Source: Arsukibacterium indicum (GTDB taxonomy: Bacteria > Pseudomonadota > Gammaproteobacteria > Enterobacterales > Alteromonadaceae). Taken from it: a stretch of 64,000 nucleotides of DNA. The notes beneath the pieces are model-generated. The model searched no databases, had not been told where the DNA came from, and worked only from the letters and a program-made list of their open reading frames with translations. The DNA lies in NCBI RefSeq assembly GCF_019100565.1, contig NZ_JAHRID010000007.1:191277-255276 (forward strand). Reading direction: 5' to 3'. This document shows positions 54,382 through 62,938 of the stretch, one piece after another. Numbering within the stretch: position 1 is the first letter of the stretch; each line of letters starts with the position of its first letter. A program made the position numbers and the translations under genes.

Positions 54382-55128
54382 ATGATCAATACTATTAAAA
54401 CCGGCCAGCTGTTCGTGGTAATTCTATTAATGTTTGGATTATCGGGTTGTGCCGCAGTTCATACCTCTATCAGCAAGCGCGATTTAGACGTACAAACTAA
54501 AGTCAGTACCTCAATTTTTGTTGCACCAGTGCCACAAGACCGGCGGAAAATTTATTTAGAGGTTCGCAGTGCGGTAATGGAGTTCGACCGCAACGCCTTC
54601 AGAACGGCTCTTAATCAGCAAATAAGCCAAAGCGGCAATGGCTATACCTTTACCGATGACCCGGAAGAAGCTCAATACACCATGAGTGTGTTTGTGCGTC
54701 AGTTAGAAAAAGCATCGCCATCTGCTGCTGAAAATGCTCTGCAAAGTGGTTATTCTGGTGCCGGCATGGGTGCTGCTGCAGCTGTTGCGACCGGCTCTGG
54801 CTATCGCGGGGCGGCTGGTGGCGCTTTGGTTGGTGGTTTAATTTCTACCGCGGCGGATGCTTTTGTCAAAGATGTTACCTATTTATTGGTCGCAGATATT
54901 CAGATCCAGGAGCGTGCTAAAAAAGGTGTGATTGTTCGCCGGGATTCTAAAGTTAATGCCAAAATTTCAGATGATGGCGCGACAACCACCACCTATTCTG
55001 AAGCGTCTAATTTGAAAGAGTATCGCACCCGAGTGGTTACAACGGCCAATAAGGCTAACCTGGAGCTGGCAGAAGCTCAGCCGCTGATGTTCGAAAAAAC
55101 CGCTTATGCTATGTCATCGTTTTTCTAA
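54382..55128 (+). CDS. TraT-family outer-membrane lipoprotein
   Basis: 248 residues with a lipobox (LSGC, Cys 23). LDVQTKVSTSIFVAP and GGALVGGLISTAADAFVKDVTYLLVADIQIQERAK are TraT landmarks, including the hydrophobic Gly/Ala-rich middle. In F-type plasmids TraT causes surface exclusion and complement resistance; a chromosomal copy without transfer genes nearby suggests a retained envelope function. RBS AAAGGGAA. Confidence 0.88.
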   Translation: MINTIKTGQLFVVILLMFGLSGCAAVHTSISKRDLDVQTKVSTSIFVAPVPQDRRKIYLEVRSAVMEFDRNAFRTALNQQISQSGNGYTFTDDPEEAQYTMSVFVRQLEKASPSAAENALQSGYSGAGMGAAAAVATGSGYRGAAGGALVGGLISTAADAFVKDVTYLLVADIQIQERAKKGVIVRRDSKVNAKISDDGATTTTYSEASNLKEYRTRVVTTANKANLELAEAQPLMFEKTAYAMSSFF

Positions 55129-55150
55129 TTAGATATGACAACCTAGCAGT

Positions 55151-55178
55151 AAAAAGCCGGTTTTAAGCCGGCTTTTTT
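55151..55178 (+). terminator. Terminator of the TraT transcript
   Basis: AAAAAGCCGG / CCGGCTTTTT stem, 7-base loop, T-tail. Confidence 0.93.
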
Positions 55179-55242
55179 ACACGCGTTTTTTAGTCTATGC
55201 TCATTTCATGCTAATTCAGCATGAAACTATTAAGGGATTACT

Positions 55243-55485
55243 ATGAATTTTATCGCTTTTTTAATTATCGGCGCGCTGGCGGGCTGGATTGCCGGCAATA
55301 TTATGAAAGGTAAGGGCTTTGGCTTATTAGGCAATATGCTGGTGGGTATTGTCGGTGCTTTTGTTGGCGGTTTTTTGTTTGGCTTACTGGGCCTGGCATC
55401 TTATGGTTTTATCGGCTCGCTGGTTACCGCGACCGTTGGGGCGATAGTGCTGATTTATGTGGTGAGCTTAATTAAAAAAAGTTAG
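55243..55485 (+). CDS. GlsB/YeaQ/YmgE-family stress-response membrane protein
   Basis: 80 residues, three helices. Motifs GALAGWIAGNIMKGKGFGLLGNMLVGIVGAFVGGFLF are the family core. Small inner-membrane stress-induced proteins of unknown mechanism. Own promoter likely, preceded by the traT terminator. Confidence 0.9.
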   Translation: MNFIAFLIIGALAGWIAGNIMKGKGFGLLGNMLVGIVGAFVGGFLFGLLGLASYGFIGSLVTATVGAIVLIYVVSLIKKS

Positions 55486-55518
55486 TTATTTTAGTAACGA
55501 TAAGCGCTACGGCCAGAT

Positions 55519-55761
55519 TCAGAACAAATCCAGTGATTCACCTTGTTCTGGCAAATCCTGCTCTTTTTTCGCTTTGCCATTCAGTCTGGCGCGACGCTGG
55601 CTTAGCAGTTTCAGGATATGCGCCCGCTCGGCAGCGGGCTTCTGATGCCAGTTAAAACGTTCGTCCCGCGAGCGCAGGCAACCGAGGCAATAACCCCGGT
55701 TATTGCTCTGACACACCCCGATGCAGGGGTTAGGTATGTCGAATAGCTCCAGCTGATCCAC
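55519..55761 (-). CDS. DUF1289 domain-containing protein
   Basis: 80 residues with the DUF1289 cysteine pattern CIGVC ... GYCLGCLRSRDE and a following W. Likely binds iron-sulfur or zinc. The C-terminal tail is charged (GKAKKEQDLPEQGESLDLF). Function unknown. Convergent with glsB. Confidence 0.88.
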   Translation of the reverse strand: MDQLELFDIPNPCIGVCQSNNRGYCLGCLRSRDERFNWHQKPAAERAHILKLLSQRRARLNGKAKKEQDLPEQGESLDLF

Positions 55762-55846
55762 AAGGCTACCGCACTGGCTGATGAATAGTCTTAGTGTACG
55801 TTGTGTCCAGCCAAAGGTGCAAATATCGAATGGCTTTAGGCTTTAC

Positions 55847-55944
55847 GAACCGGTTTACGCACGCCGACACGCCGTAAATACATCCCTGTAGGCTCGTTTC
55901 CGCCCGTCCAGGGCTTCAACGGTCGGCTTAGCGTAAGCCGGTTC
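55847..55944. repeat. 98-bp palindromic element with 14-bp terminal inverted repeats
   Basis: GAACCGGTTTACGC at 55847 and GCGTAAGCCGGTTC at 55931 are inverted repeats with one mismatch. Inner pairs GCCGAC/GTCGGC and CCCTG/CAGGG nest within, so the whole element can fold into one long hairpin. Looks like a repetitive extragenic palindrome or small MITE-like element, upstream of the ilv leader. Confidence 0.6.
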
Positions 55945-56001
55945 TTAATCCGATATAATCGAAATCCAATCAATTATTTTTAGCCAGATCACAAAAATCG
56001 G

Positions 56002-56030
56002 TTGACTTCAGACTGATAGACGGCTATTTC
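56002..56030 (+). promoter_or_regulatory. Promoter of the ilv operon leader
   Basis: TTGACT (56002-56007), 17 bases, TATTTC (56025-56030). Transcript would start about 35 bp ahead of the leader ORF. Confidence 0.5.
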
Positions 56031-56071
56031 TAATAGGCAATTGCTCTGTAAAACAGAGCCGAATAACAAAA

Positions 56072-56194
56072 ATGAATTCAACCAAGAAAATAAGTAAGAA
56101 TCAAATTATGCGTTTAGCTGCTGTTCTGAACATTATTGTCCTCGTGGTCGTGGTGATTATTAATCTCCGCGGGGGCGGTGTTTTGGAAAAATAA
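56072..56194 (+). CDS. ilvL: ilv operon leader peptide (attenuator)
   Basis: A 40-codon frame, with a possible shorter start at codon 13. Its middle is packed with the regulating amino acids: LNIIVLVVVVIINL has six Ile/Leu-type and five Val codons in a row of 14, like enteric IlvL and IvbL. It is followed by a terminator and then ilvG, the classic attenuation layout for isoleucine/valine/leucine starvation. The ribosome-binding site is weak. Confidence 0.85.
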   Translation: MNSTKKISKNQIMRLAAVLNIIVLVVVVIINLRGGGVLEK

Positions 56195-56216
56195 AGTAGC
56201 TTAAGGCGAAATCCAA

Positions 56217-56256
56217 CAAAACCCCCGCTCCGCAAGGACCGGGGGTTTTGTCGTTT
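56217..56256 (+). terminator. ilv attenuator terminator
   Basis: 11-bp stem CAAAACCCCCG / CGGGGGTTTTG with a 12-base loop, followed by TCGTTT. A GCGGGGG segment inside the leader ORF (56168-56174) can pair with the left arm CCCCCGC, a candidate antiterminator formed when ribosomes stall on the leader. Confidence 0.82.
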
Positions 56257-56294
56257 CAGGGCATGTGAAAATAACGGGTAGCAAGAGGTTTAGG

Positions 56295-57944
56295 ATGAAT
56301 GGCGCAGAGTTGGTATTAAAAGTGTTGCAGCAGCAGGGGGTGGATACCATTTTTGGTTATCCCGGCGGCGCTATTATGCCTATTTACGATGCAATTTATG
56401 CCAGCCCGGTCAAGCACTACCTGTGCCGGCACGAACAGGGCGGAGCGTTTTCGGCCATAGGCTATGCCCGCAGCTCGGGCAAGGTTGGGGTGTGCCTGGC
56501 AACTTCCGGCCCTGGCGCCACTAACTTAATTACCTCGCTGGCCGATGCCATGCTGGACTCGGTACCGCTGGTAGCGATTACCGGCCAGGTATCGCAGGTG
56601 GTAATGGGTACTGATGCTTTTCAGGAAATCGATGTGCTGGGCTTAAGTTTAAGCGTGACCAAACACAGCTTTATGGTACGCAGTGCTGATGAGCTGGCCG
56701 CAACGTTAAATGATGCTTTCGCTATTGCCCGCAGCGGCCGCCCTGGCCCGGTATTGGTTGATATTCCGAAAGATGTGCAACTGGCAGAGGTCAATGTACC
56801 TGAATTTGCCGCTAAACCAGTGCCGCAATCTATAAATACCTCTTTGGCGCAAAGTGCCCAGGCCCGCCAGCTGATTAGCAATGCCAAAAAGCCGATGGCG
56901 TATATCGGCGGTGGCGTACATATGGCGGGTGCGATGCCACAGTTGCAGGACTTTTTAGCAAAGTGCCCGATGCCATCTGTTACCACGTTAAAGGGCATGG
57001 GTTCGGTGGCGAAAGACAACCCCCATTACTTAGGTATGCTGGGTATGCATGGCACTCAGGCCGCAAACTTGGCGGTGCAGCAGTGTGATTTATTGGTATG
57101 TTTGGGTGCCCGTTTTGATGACCGGGTTACCGGCAACCTGCAAAAATTTGCGCCCAGCGCCAAAGTAATCCATGTCGATATCGACCCGGCGGAAATCAAC
57201 AAAGTGCGCTTTGCTCAGGTGTCGTTTCTGGGTGATATGCGGCAAATTCTGCCAGCCATAGCCAGCAACACCAATTGCAGCGACTGGTTAGCCCATTGCA
57301 GCAGCTTAAAGTTGCAACACGGCTGGCGCTATGATCACCCGGGCGAGCGTATATACGCGCCGCTGATGTTAAAACAGTTGAGCGAGAGGATGCCGGACAA
57401 CAGCGTGGTATGTTGCGACGTCGGCCAGCACCAGATGTGGGTAGCACAGCATATGCGCTTCAGCCACCCGCGCAATCATCTGTCCAGCGGTGGCCTGGGT
57501 ACTATGGGTTTTGGCCTGCCGGCAGCAATAGGCGCAAAATTAGCCCGGCCGCAGGATACGGTGATTGCCGTATCAGGTGACGGCTCTTTTATGATGAACG
57601 TGCAGGAACTGGGCACCATTAAACGGTTCAGGTTGCCGGTGAAAATCGTCATTATCGATAACCAGCGCCTGGGCATGGTAAAGCAGTGGCAGCAGCTGTT
57701 TTTTAATGAGCGCTACAGCGAAACCGATTTATCCGACAACCCCGATTTTGTTGCATTGGCCGCTGCGTTTGCCATACCCGGCCACAGTATTACCCGCAAA
57801 GATGAAGTTGAAAGCGCGCTGGAAGCCATGTTTACCTGGCCCGGCCCCTATTTACTGCATGTAAGAATTGATGAAAAAGATAACGTCTGGCCATTAGTAC
57901 CGCCGGGTGCCGCGAATGAAGATATGATCATGGAGAGCAACTAA
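56295..57944 (+). CDS. ilvG: Acetolactate synthase II large subunit
   Basis: 549 residues from ATG 56295 ([25 protein letters not shown]), six bases behind AGAGG; the frame opens ten codons earlier at GTG. ThDP-enzyme landmarks: catalytic Glu in [27 protein letters not shown] and [15 protein letters not shown], which binds ThDP/Mg. Highly similar in layout to enteric IlvG. Unlike E. coli K-12, the frame is intact. It condenses pyruvate with pyruvate or 2-oxobutyrate. Followed immediately by ilvM (TAATG). Confidence 0.96.
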   Translation: MNGAELVLKVLQQQGVDTIFGYPGGAIMPIYDAIYASPVKHYLCRHEQGGAFSAIGYARSSGKVGVCLATSGPGATNLITSLADAMLDSVPLVAITGQVSQVVMGTDAFQEIDVLGLSLSVTKHSFMVRSADELAATLNDAFAIARSGRPGPVLVDIPKDVQLAEVNVPEFAAKPVPQSINTSLAQSAQARQLISNAKKPMAYIGGGVHMAGAMPQLQDFLAKCPMPSVTTLKGMGSVAKDNPHYLGMLGMHGTQAANLAVQQCDLLVCLGARFDDRVTGNLQKFAPSAKVIHVDIDPAEINKVRFAQVSFLGDMRQILPAIASNTNCSDWLAHCSSLKLQHGWRYDHPGERIYAPLMLKQLSERMPDNSVVCCDVGQHQMWVAQHMRFSHPRNHLSSGGLGTMGFGLPAAIGAKLARPQDTVIAVSGDGSFMMNVQELGTIKRFRLPVKIVIIDNQRLGMVKQWQQLFFNERYSETDLSDNPDFVALAAAFAIPGHSITRKDEVESALEAMFTWPGPYLLHVRIDEKDNVWPLVPPGAANEDMIMESN

Positions 57945-58198
57945 TGAACCATACCCTGACCATCACCACCAATAATGAATCCAGCGTGGTTGAACGTTTA
58001 TTACAGGTTACCCGCTATCGCGGTTATCAGTTAGCCGGCCTGGAGCTGACTCCACTGGCAGAAAAAGCCGGCTTGTCGATCACGCTAACCGTTAGTAGCG
58101 ATAAGCCGATCCATTTACTGACCAGTCAGTTGCATAAACTGTATGACGTACGCGATTTGCGGTTGGCCAGTGCCGACATAGCCGCGCTGCGTGCCTAA
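57944..58198 (+). CDS. ilvM: Acetolactate synthase II small (regulatory) subunit
   Basis: 84 residues. A single ACT-domain-like fold (LTITTNNESSVVERLLQVTRYRGYQLAG). Overlaps ilvG by one base. The short form fits IlvM, which does not confer valine sensitivity in enteric bacteria. Confidence 0.9.
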   Translation: MNHTLTITTNNESSVVERLLQVTRYRGYQLAGLELTPLAEKAGLSITLTVSSDKPIHLLTSQLHKLYDVRDLRLASADIAALRA

Positions 58199-58234
58199 AC
58201 TAATAGAAACAACTTATTAATTACGGAGTACCTG

Positions 58235-60085
58235 ATGCCAAAGTTAAGATCCGCCACTGTTACCGAAGGCCGCAATATGGCAGGAGCCCGTGCGCTGTGG
58301 CGAGCCACCGGTGTTAAAGACACTGATTTTGGCAAACCCATTATTGCTGTGGTGAACTCGTTCTGTGAGTTTGTGCCAGGCCATGTGCATCTGCGTGATT
58401 TAGGCAAACTGGTGGCTAAAAGCATTGAAGAGGCCGGCGGTATTGCCAAAGAATTCAACACCATAGCCGTAGACGATGGCATTGCCATGGGCCACGGCGG
58501 CATGCTGTACAGCCTGCCGTCACGCGAGCTGATCGCCGATTCGGTCGAGTATATGGTCAATGCCCACTGCGCTGATGCGATAGTGTGTATTTCGAACTGC
58601 GACAAAATTACCCCGGGCATGTTAATGGCCGCTATGCGCTTAAATGTGCCCGCCATTTTTGTTTCCGGTGGGCCAATGGAAGCCGGTAAAACCAAATTGT
58701 CCGAGCAGATTATCAAGCTGGATTTAGTGGATGCAATGGTATCAGCGGCCGATCCTAAGGTCTCTGACAGCGACAGTGAACAGATTGAACGCAGTGCTTG
58801 CCCAACCTGTGGCAGCTGCTCGGGAATGTTTACTGCTAACTCAATGAATTGTCTGGTAGAAGCCCTGGGTTTAGGCCAGCCAGGTAATGGCTCGCTGCTG
58901 GCGACCCATGCTGATCGTAAAGAACTGTTTGTGCAGGCCGGTTTCCGGATCATGGAGCTGTGTAACCGCTGGTATAAGAACGATGATGCCAGCGCCTTGC
59001 CGCGCAGTATTGGTAATAAAACGGCATTTGAAAATGCCATGATGCTGGATATTGCGATGGGTGGCTCGACCAATACGGTACTGCATTTGCTGGCCGCGGC
59101 GATTGAAGCAGAAGTGGATTTTACCATGGCGGATATCGACCGTTTATCCCGCATAGTGCCGCATTTATGCAAAGTGGCACCCTCTACCCAGAAATACCAT
59201 ATGGAAGATGTCCATCGTGCCGGTGGCGTAATTGGTATTCTGGCAGAGCTGAACCGTGCCGGGTTGCTTAACCCGGATACGCCGCATGTAGCGGGTAGCT
59301 CGCTGGGTGCAGTGCTTGAAAAATGGGATTTAAAAACGAATCCGTCCAAAGAAGTGCAACAGTTTTATGCTGCCGGCCCGGCTGGCATTCGCACGACCCA
59401 GGCGTTTTCACAAAGTTGCCGTTATCCTTCGGTGGATGATGATCGGGTGGATGGCTGCATTCGCAGTAAAGCACATGCTTACTCGCAGGATGGCGGCCTG
59501 GCAGTGCTGTTTGGCAATCTGGCACCACAGGGCTGTATTGTAAAAACCGCTGGGGTTGAGCCGGAGAACCTGGTATTTACCGGCCGCGCCCGGGTATTTG
59601 AAAGCCAGGATGAGGCGGTAGAGGCCATTTTAAAAGGTAAGGTAGTGGCGGGGGACGCGGTAGTTATTCGCTACGAGGGCCCGAAAGGTGGCCCGGGTAT
59701 GCAGGAAATGCTGTACCCGACCAGTTATTTAAAGTCGATGGGTTTAGGCAAAGCCTGTGCCTTGATCACTGACGGCCGTTTCTCAGGCGGCACCTCGGGT
59801 TTATCGATTGGCCATGTCTCGCCGGAAGCGGCCAGTGGCGGCGCTATCGCGCTGGTAGAGGAAGGCGACACCATCGAGATTGATATTCCCCAGCGTAAAA
59901 TCGGCATTGCCATCAGTGATGAAGAGCTGGCAAAGCGCCATGCCCAGATGGATGCCTGGGGCAAAAAAGGCTGGAAGCCACAGAACCGGCAGCGGGTAGT
60001 AAGTACAGCGTTAAAAGCTTATGCCTTGCTGGCCAGTAGTGCAGATAAAGGTGCAGTAAGAGACTTAAGTAAACTGGAAGATTAA
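58235..60085 (+). CDS. ilvD: Dihydroxy-acid dehydratase
   Basis: 616 residues. Iron-sulfur cysteines in [11 protein letters not shown] and [20 protein letters not shown], and the first metal-site region [31 protein letters not shown] is the C-terminal signature. Last common step of Val/Ile biosynthesis. RBS ACGGAGTA. Between ilvM and ilvA in a single operon. Confidence 0.98.
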   Translation: MPKLRSATVTEGRNMAGARALWRATGVKDTDFGKPIIAVVNSFCEFVPGHVHLRDLGKLVAKSIEEAGGIAKEFNTIAVDDGIAMGHGGMLYSLPSRELIADSVEYMVNAHCADAIVCISNCDKITPGMLMAAMRLNVPAIFVSGGPMEAGKTKLSEQIIKLDLVDAMVSAADPKVSDSDSEQIERSACPTCGSCSGMFTANSMNCLVEALGLGQPGNGSLLATHADRKELFVQAGFRIMELCNRWYKNDDASALPRSIGNKTAFENAMMLDIAMGGSTNTVLHLLAAAIEAEVDFTMADIDRLSRIVPHLCKVAPSTQKYHMEDVHRAGGVIGILAELNRAGLLNPDTPHVAGSSLGAVLEKWDLKTNPSKEVQQFYAAGPAGIRTTQAFSQSCRYPSVDDDRVDGCIRSKAHAYSQDGGLAVLFGNLAPQGCIVKTAGVEPENLVFTGRARVFESQDEAVEAILKGKVVAGDAVVIRYEGPKGGPGMQEMLYPTSYLKSMGLGKACALITDGRFSGGTSGLSIGHVSPEAASGGAIALVEEGDTIEIDIPQRKIGIAISDEELAKRHAQMDAWGKKGWKPQNRQRVVSTALKAYALLASSADKGAVRDLSKLED

Positions 60086-60128
60086 AACCTGAGCTGCAGG
60101 CTACAAGTAAAATATAACCGGAGCAACA

Positions 60129-61697
60129 ATGAACAACCTGGCAATAGTCCAAGCAGAGCAGACAGATACCGAGTTAATGCAGCAGTATCTGCGCGAAATT
60201 CTGCTGTCGCCGGTTTATCAGGCTGCAGTGGAAACCCCGCTGGATGGCATGAACAAACTGAGCCAACGGCTGGGCCATACTGTGCTGCTAAAACGCGAAG
60301 ACAAACAGCCTGTGTACTCGTTTAAACTACGCGGTGCGTTTCATAAGCTGCATAAAGTTAAGCAGCAGAGTCCCAACGTCAGTGTGGTGTGTGCCTCGGC
60401 CGGTAACCATGCTCAGGGCGTCGCCCTTTCTGCCAGCAAGCTGGAGATAAATGCCACTATCGTGATGCCAATCACCACCCCGGAAATTAAAGTCGCTGCT
60501 GTTCGGGCATTGGGCGGCAATGTAGTGTTGCACGGCACCGCCTTTGACGAAGCTAACAGCTATGCCATTAAGCTGGCCAATACTGAAGGCGCTATTTATA
60601 TTCCGCCGTTTGACGATAGCGATGTTATTGCCGGTCAGGGTACGGTCGCCAAAGAGCTGTTAAGCCAGCATAATCAGCTTAATGCGGTGTTTATTCCGGT
60701 GGGTGGCGGCGGGTTAATGGCTGGTATGGCGGTGTATATTAAGGCCATTCAGCCTAATGTGCGGGTAATAGGCGTTGAGCCGGAAGATGCTGCCTGCTTA
60801 AAAGCAGCCCTGACCGCCGGTGAGCCGGTTACCCTGCCACGAGTGGGCTTATTTGCCGATGGTGTGGCGGTAAAACGTATTGGTACCGAAAACTTTAACC
60901 TGGCCAAACGCTTTTGCGATGAAGTGGTTACTGTATCAAGTGATGAAATATGCGCAGCAATTAAAGATATTTTTGACGATTTGCGCGCCGTCGCTGAACC
61001 AGCCGGCGCGCTGGCGCTGGCAGGACTGAAGAAATATAGCCAGCAATTAACTAACAGCACGTTAAGCAAACCGCAGCAATTCGCTGCAGTGTTAAGCGGT
61101 GCCAATTTAAACTTTGATACGCTGCGTTATGTGTCTGAACGCTGTGAGCTGGGTGAGAAAAAAGAAGCAGTATTTGCGGTGACTATTCCGGAAGAAAAAG
61201 GCAGTTTCCGCCGTTTCTGCCAGACCCTTGGCGGCCGTGCCATCACCGAGTTTAACTACCGTTATGCCAGCGATAATAAAGCCCATATTTTTGTCGGTAT
61301 TAAACTGCGCCATGGCCAGCAGGAGCTTGATACAGTAACCAAATTGCTGAGCGACGCCGGCTATGATTATCAGGACTTATCCGACGACGAACTGGCCAAG
61401 TTGCACGTGCGGCATATGGTTGGTGGCATGCCACCACGGCAGCTAAGCGAGCAGGTGTATCAGTTTAATTTTCCGGAATATCCGGGTGCGTTAATGAATT
61501 TTTTAAACACGCTCGGCGAGCATTGGAATATCACTTTATTTCACTACCGTAACCACGGTGCCGCGACCGGCGATGTGCTGGCCGGCTTTGAAGTGGCCCA
61601 GCACAGTGATATCGCCGGCCATTTAGATAAACTGGGTTATCAGTATCAGCAAGTCAGCAATAACCGCAGTTATCAGGCGTTTTTAACCGCGGGCTAA
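60129..61697 (+). CDS. ilvA: Biosynthetic threonine ammonia-lyase (deaminase)
   Basis: 522 residues. PLP lysine in PVYSFKLRGAFHK, SAGNHAQGVALSAS, and the glycine loop PVGGGGLMAG are fold type II; two ACT-like regulatory domains follow (from about 335), which bind isoleucine and valine. First step to isoleucine. Last gene of ilvGMDA; ilvE is absent here, unlike E. coli ilvGMEDA. Confidence 0.97.
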   Translation: MNNLAIVQAEQTDTELMQQYLREILLSPVYQAAVETPLDGMNKLSQRLGHTVLLKREDKQPVYSFKLRGAFHKLHKVKQQSPNVSVVCASAGNHAQGVALSASKLEINATIVMPITTPEIKVAAVRALGGNVVLHGTAFDEANSYAIKLANTEGAIYIPPFDDSDVIAGQGTVAKELLSQHNQLNAVFIPVGGGGLMAGMAVYIKAIQPNVRVIGVEPEDAACLKAALTAGEPVTLPRVGLFADGVAVKRIGTENFNLAKRFCDEVVTVSSDEICAAIKDIFDDLRAVAEPAGALALAGLKKYSQQLTNSTLSKPQQFAAVLSGANLNFDTLRYVSERCELGEKKEAVFAVTIPEEKGSFRRFCQTLGGRAITEFNYRYASDNKAHIFVGIKLRHGQQELDTVTKLLSDAGYDYQDLSDDELAKLHVRHMVGGMPPRQLSEQVYQFNFPEYPGALMNFLNTLGEHWNITLFHYRNHGAATGDVLAGFEVAQHSDIAGHLDKLGYQYQQVSNNRSYQAFLTAG

Positions 61698-61721
61698 CAA
61701 ATTTCTTGCTCAGATCCAGGG

Positions 61722-61747
61722 GCGCAGTTAAACTTTGCGCGTTTTTT
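61722..61747 (+). terminator. Probable terminator of the ilv operon
   Basis: Short stem GCGCA / TGCGC with 9-base loop, then GTTTTTT. Weak but in place. Confidence 0.5.
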
Positions 61748-61763
61748 AAACAGGAGAAAACAG

Positions 61764-61961
61764 ATGAGTAAATCAGCGGCAACCGAGCATGGCCGCGGTG
61801 AAATCCGCGATAATGCGATTAAAGCCTTAGTCACCAGCAAGTTGTTTCAAACCAGGGTGGTTAAAGCGAAAAAGGGTAAAGGCTCCTACAACCGGAAAGG
61901 GCGTAATTCAAAAGATTACGCCCTTGTTGTTTTGGTCAGTCGCTACAACTTACTTGCTTAG
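61764..61961 (+). CDS. arfA: Alternative ribosome-rescue factor A
   Basis: 65 residues after AGGAGAAAA. GEIRDNAIKALVTSKLFQTRV and KKGKGSYNRKGR match ArfA: the N-terminal part that recruits RF2 and the KGKGSY tail that enters the mRNA channel. After this the frame crosses a strong terminator hairpin (61897-61934). In E. coli the same arrangement makes a nonstop mRNA, so active ArfA is made only when trans-translation is failing. The codons past the hairpin (NSKDYALVVLVSRYNLLA) resemble the degraded tail of such proteins. Confidence 0.9.
   Translation: MSKSAATEHGRGEIRDNAIKALVTSKLFQTRVVKAKKGKGSYNRKGRNSKDYALVVLVSRYNLLA
61897..61934 (+). terminator. Intrinsic terminator inside arfA
   Basis: 11-bp perfect stem AAGGGCGTAAT / ATTACGCCCTT (loop TCAAAAG) and a T-rich tail GTTGTTTT, all within the reading frame before its stop. 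It would truncate the mRNA (or be an RNase III site), the conserved control device for ArfA. Confidence 0.85.
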
Positions 61962-62081
61962 TTACATCGCTGTGCCGAACGCCTCGCTTAACAAATTCGA
62001 GTAACCAACACCATAACGGTGCTTTTTATTGCTTTTCACCTGTATCCGGCTAACAATTACCGAGTTAACGGAGATATACCT

Positions 62082-62270
62082 ATGCCAAGCCCGCTTAAAA
62101 AAGATGATGCCCATAAACTGATAGATCAGCTGCCTGCTGACGCTACCTGGGACGACCTGATGGAACAGATTTACGTGCGTCAAGCGATAGAGAATGGCTT
62201 ACGTGACAGCGAGCAGGGCAAATTGCAAACTGTGCAGGAAATCCGGCAAAAATACGGATTGGCTGAGTAA
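62082..62270 (+). CDS. Type II antitoxin of a ParE-type pair
   Basis: 62 residues from ATG 62082 after GGAGATA; the frame extends upstream without a better start. LIDQLPADATWDDLMEQIYVRQAIENGLRDSEQG ... VQEIRQKYGL is the pattern of small antitoxins cotranscribed with RelE/ParE toxins (a C-terminal toxin-binding helix). No classical DNA-binding motif is clear at the N-terminus. The toxin starts ten bases after its stop. Confidence 0.82.
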   Translation: MPSPLKKDDAHKLIDQLPADATWDDLMEQIYVRQAIENGLRDSEQGKLQTVQEIRQKYGLAE

Positions 62271-62279
62271 ACGCGCTAA

Positions 62280-62567
62280 ATGAAAGTACTCTGGTCTGCT
62301 AACGCTGCAGAACACCTTGATGCTATTTTTCAGTACATTGCTGCAGACTCAGTAGTCTATGCCCTTAAAACAGTCGATGAAATAACCCGTCGGTCAGAAC
62401 AAATCGCAGAACACCCTTTATCTGGCAGAGTCGTGCCCGAGTATAATCAAGTTCAAATTCGTGAAGTGCTTTATCGGGATTACCGGATTATTTATTACAT
62501 CAGACTTGAGCAAATTGAGGTGCTGGCAGTAATTCGAAGCAGAATGCAGTTAACAGATATCGAGTAG
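62280..62567 (+). CDS. ParE/RelE-family toxin
   Basis: 95 residues. VLWSANAAEHLDAIFQYIAADS and LSGRVVPEYN...REVLYRDYRIIYYI are ParE-type landmarks, ending with EVLAVIRSRMQL. ParE proteins inhibit gyrase, RelE cut mRNA; the R-x-x-Y-R-I-I-Y core here is closer to ParE. The pair lies between two copies of the arfA 3' end. Confidence 0.88.
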   Translation: MKVLWSANAAEHLDAIFQYIAADSVVYALKTVDEITRRSEQIAEHPLSGRVVPEYNQVQIREVLYRDYRIIYYIRLEQIEVLAVIRSRMQLTDIE

Positions 62568-62592
62568 CCGGGCTTGATCAAGGCATAAAGGT

Positions 62593-62621
62593 AAAGATTA
62601 CGCCCTTAGTGTCTTGGTGAA
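62593..62621 (+). repeat. Second, partial copy of the arfA 3' segment
   Basis: AAAGATTACGCCCTT (62593-62607) repeats 61911-61925 exactly and the following bases match at 9 of 14 positions. In frame it encodes KDYALSVLV, as in arfA (KDYALVVLV). It lies just after the toxin-antitoxin pair. Confidence 0.7.
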
Positions 62622-62644
62622 CTGCGAACTGAATGATTGCCTGC

Positions 62645-62818
62645 CTAACCTTGCTCGCGGTCAATCTTGGCGATAATGCTATCCAGCACCATTAAATCAT
62701 TCGCCTTTTCCATATATTCAACGCTATCTTCATCCAGTTTTAGCAGTTCAGCGCGTTCAGCAGCTATTTGTCTGACCAGGCATAAGCGGATATGACGTAA
62801 TTCTACAGTTGAGAACAT
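62645..62818 (-). CDS. Hypothetical 57-residue protein
   Basis: ATG 62816-62818 nine bases after GAGGT on the minus strand; MFSTVELRHIRLCLVRQIAAERAEL ... VLDSIIAKIDREQG. Helical and charged, no family recognised. It follows the truncated OLD-like gene on the same strand and could be part of the same acquired unit or a fragment of the toxin-antitoxin neighbourhood. Confidence 0.45.
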   Translation of the reverse strand: MFSTVELRHIRLCLVRQIAAERAELLKLDEDSVEYMEKANDLMVLDSIIAKIDREQG

Positions 62819-62938
62819 AGCTCACTTACCTCGGATTTAGGGGGGCATAAAAAACTTGGAATTGCGGCAGATTTCAGATGTTTCAACTTTTCAATATACA
62901 GTATGGATAGCGCAGCTTTGCTTGCAGAGACTCCAAAG

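Noticed and set aside
53981..55128. Conjugative transfer region, suggested by traT
   Set aside because: No other transfer genes near; traT stands alone among housekeeping genes.
56072..56256. T-box or riboswitch upstream of ilvG
   Set aside because: The leader ORF rich in Ile/Val/Leu codons with alternative hairpins explains the region better.
58195..59349. 384-residue minus frame under ilvD
   Set aside because: Antisense to a well-supported ilvD; a long open shadow frame caused by codon bias.
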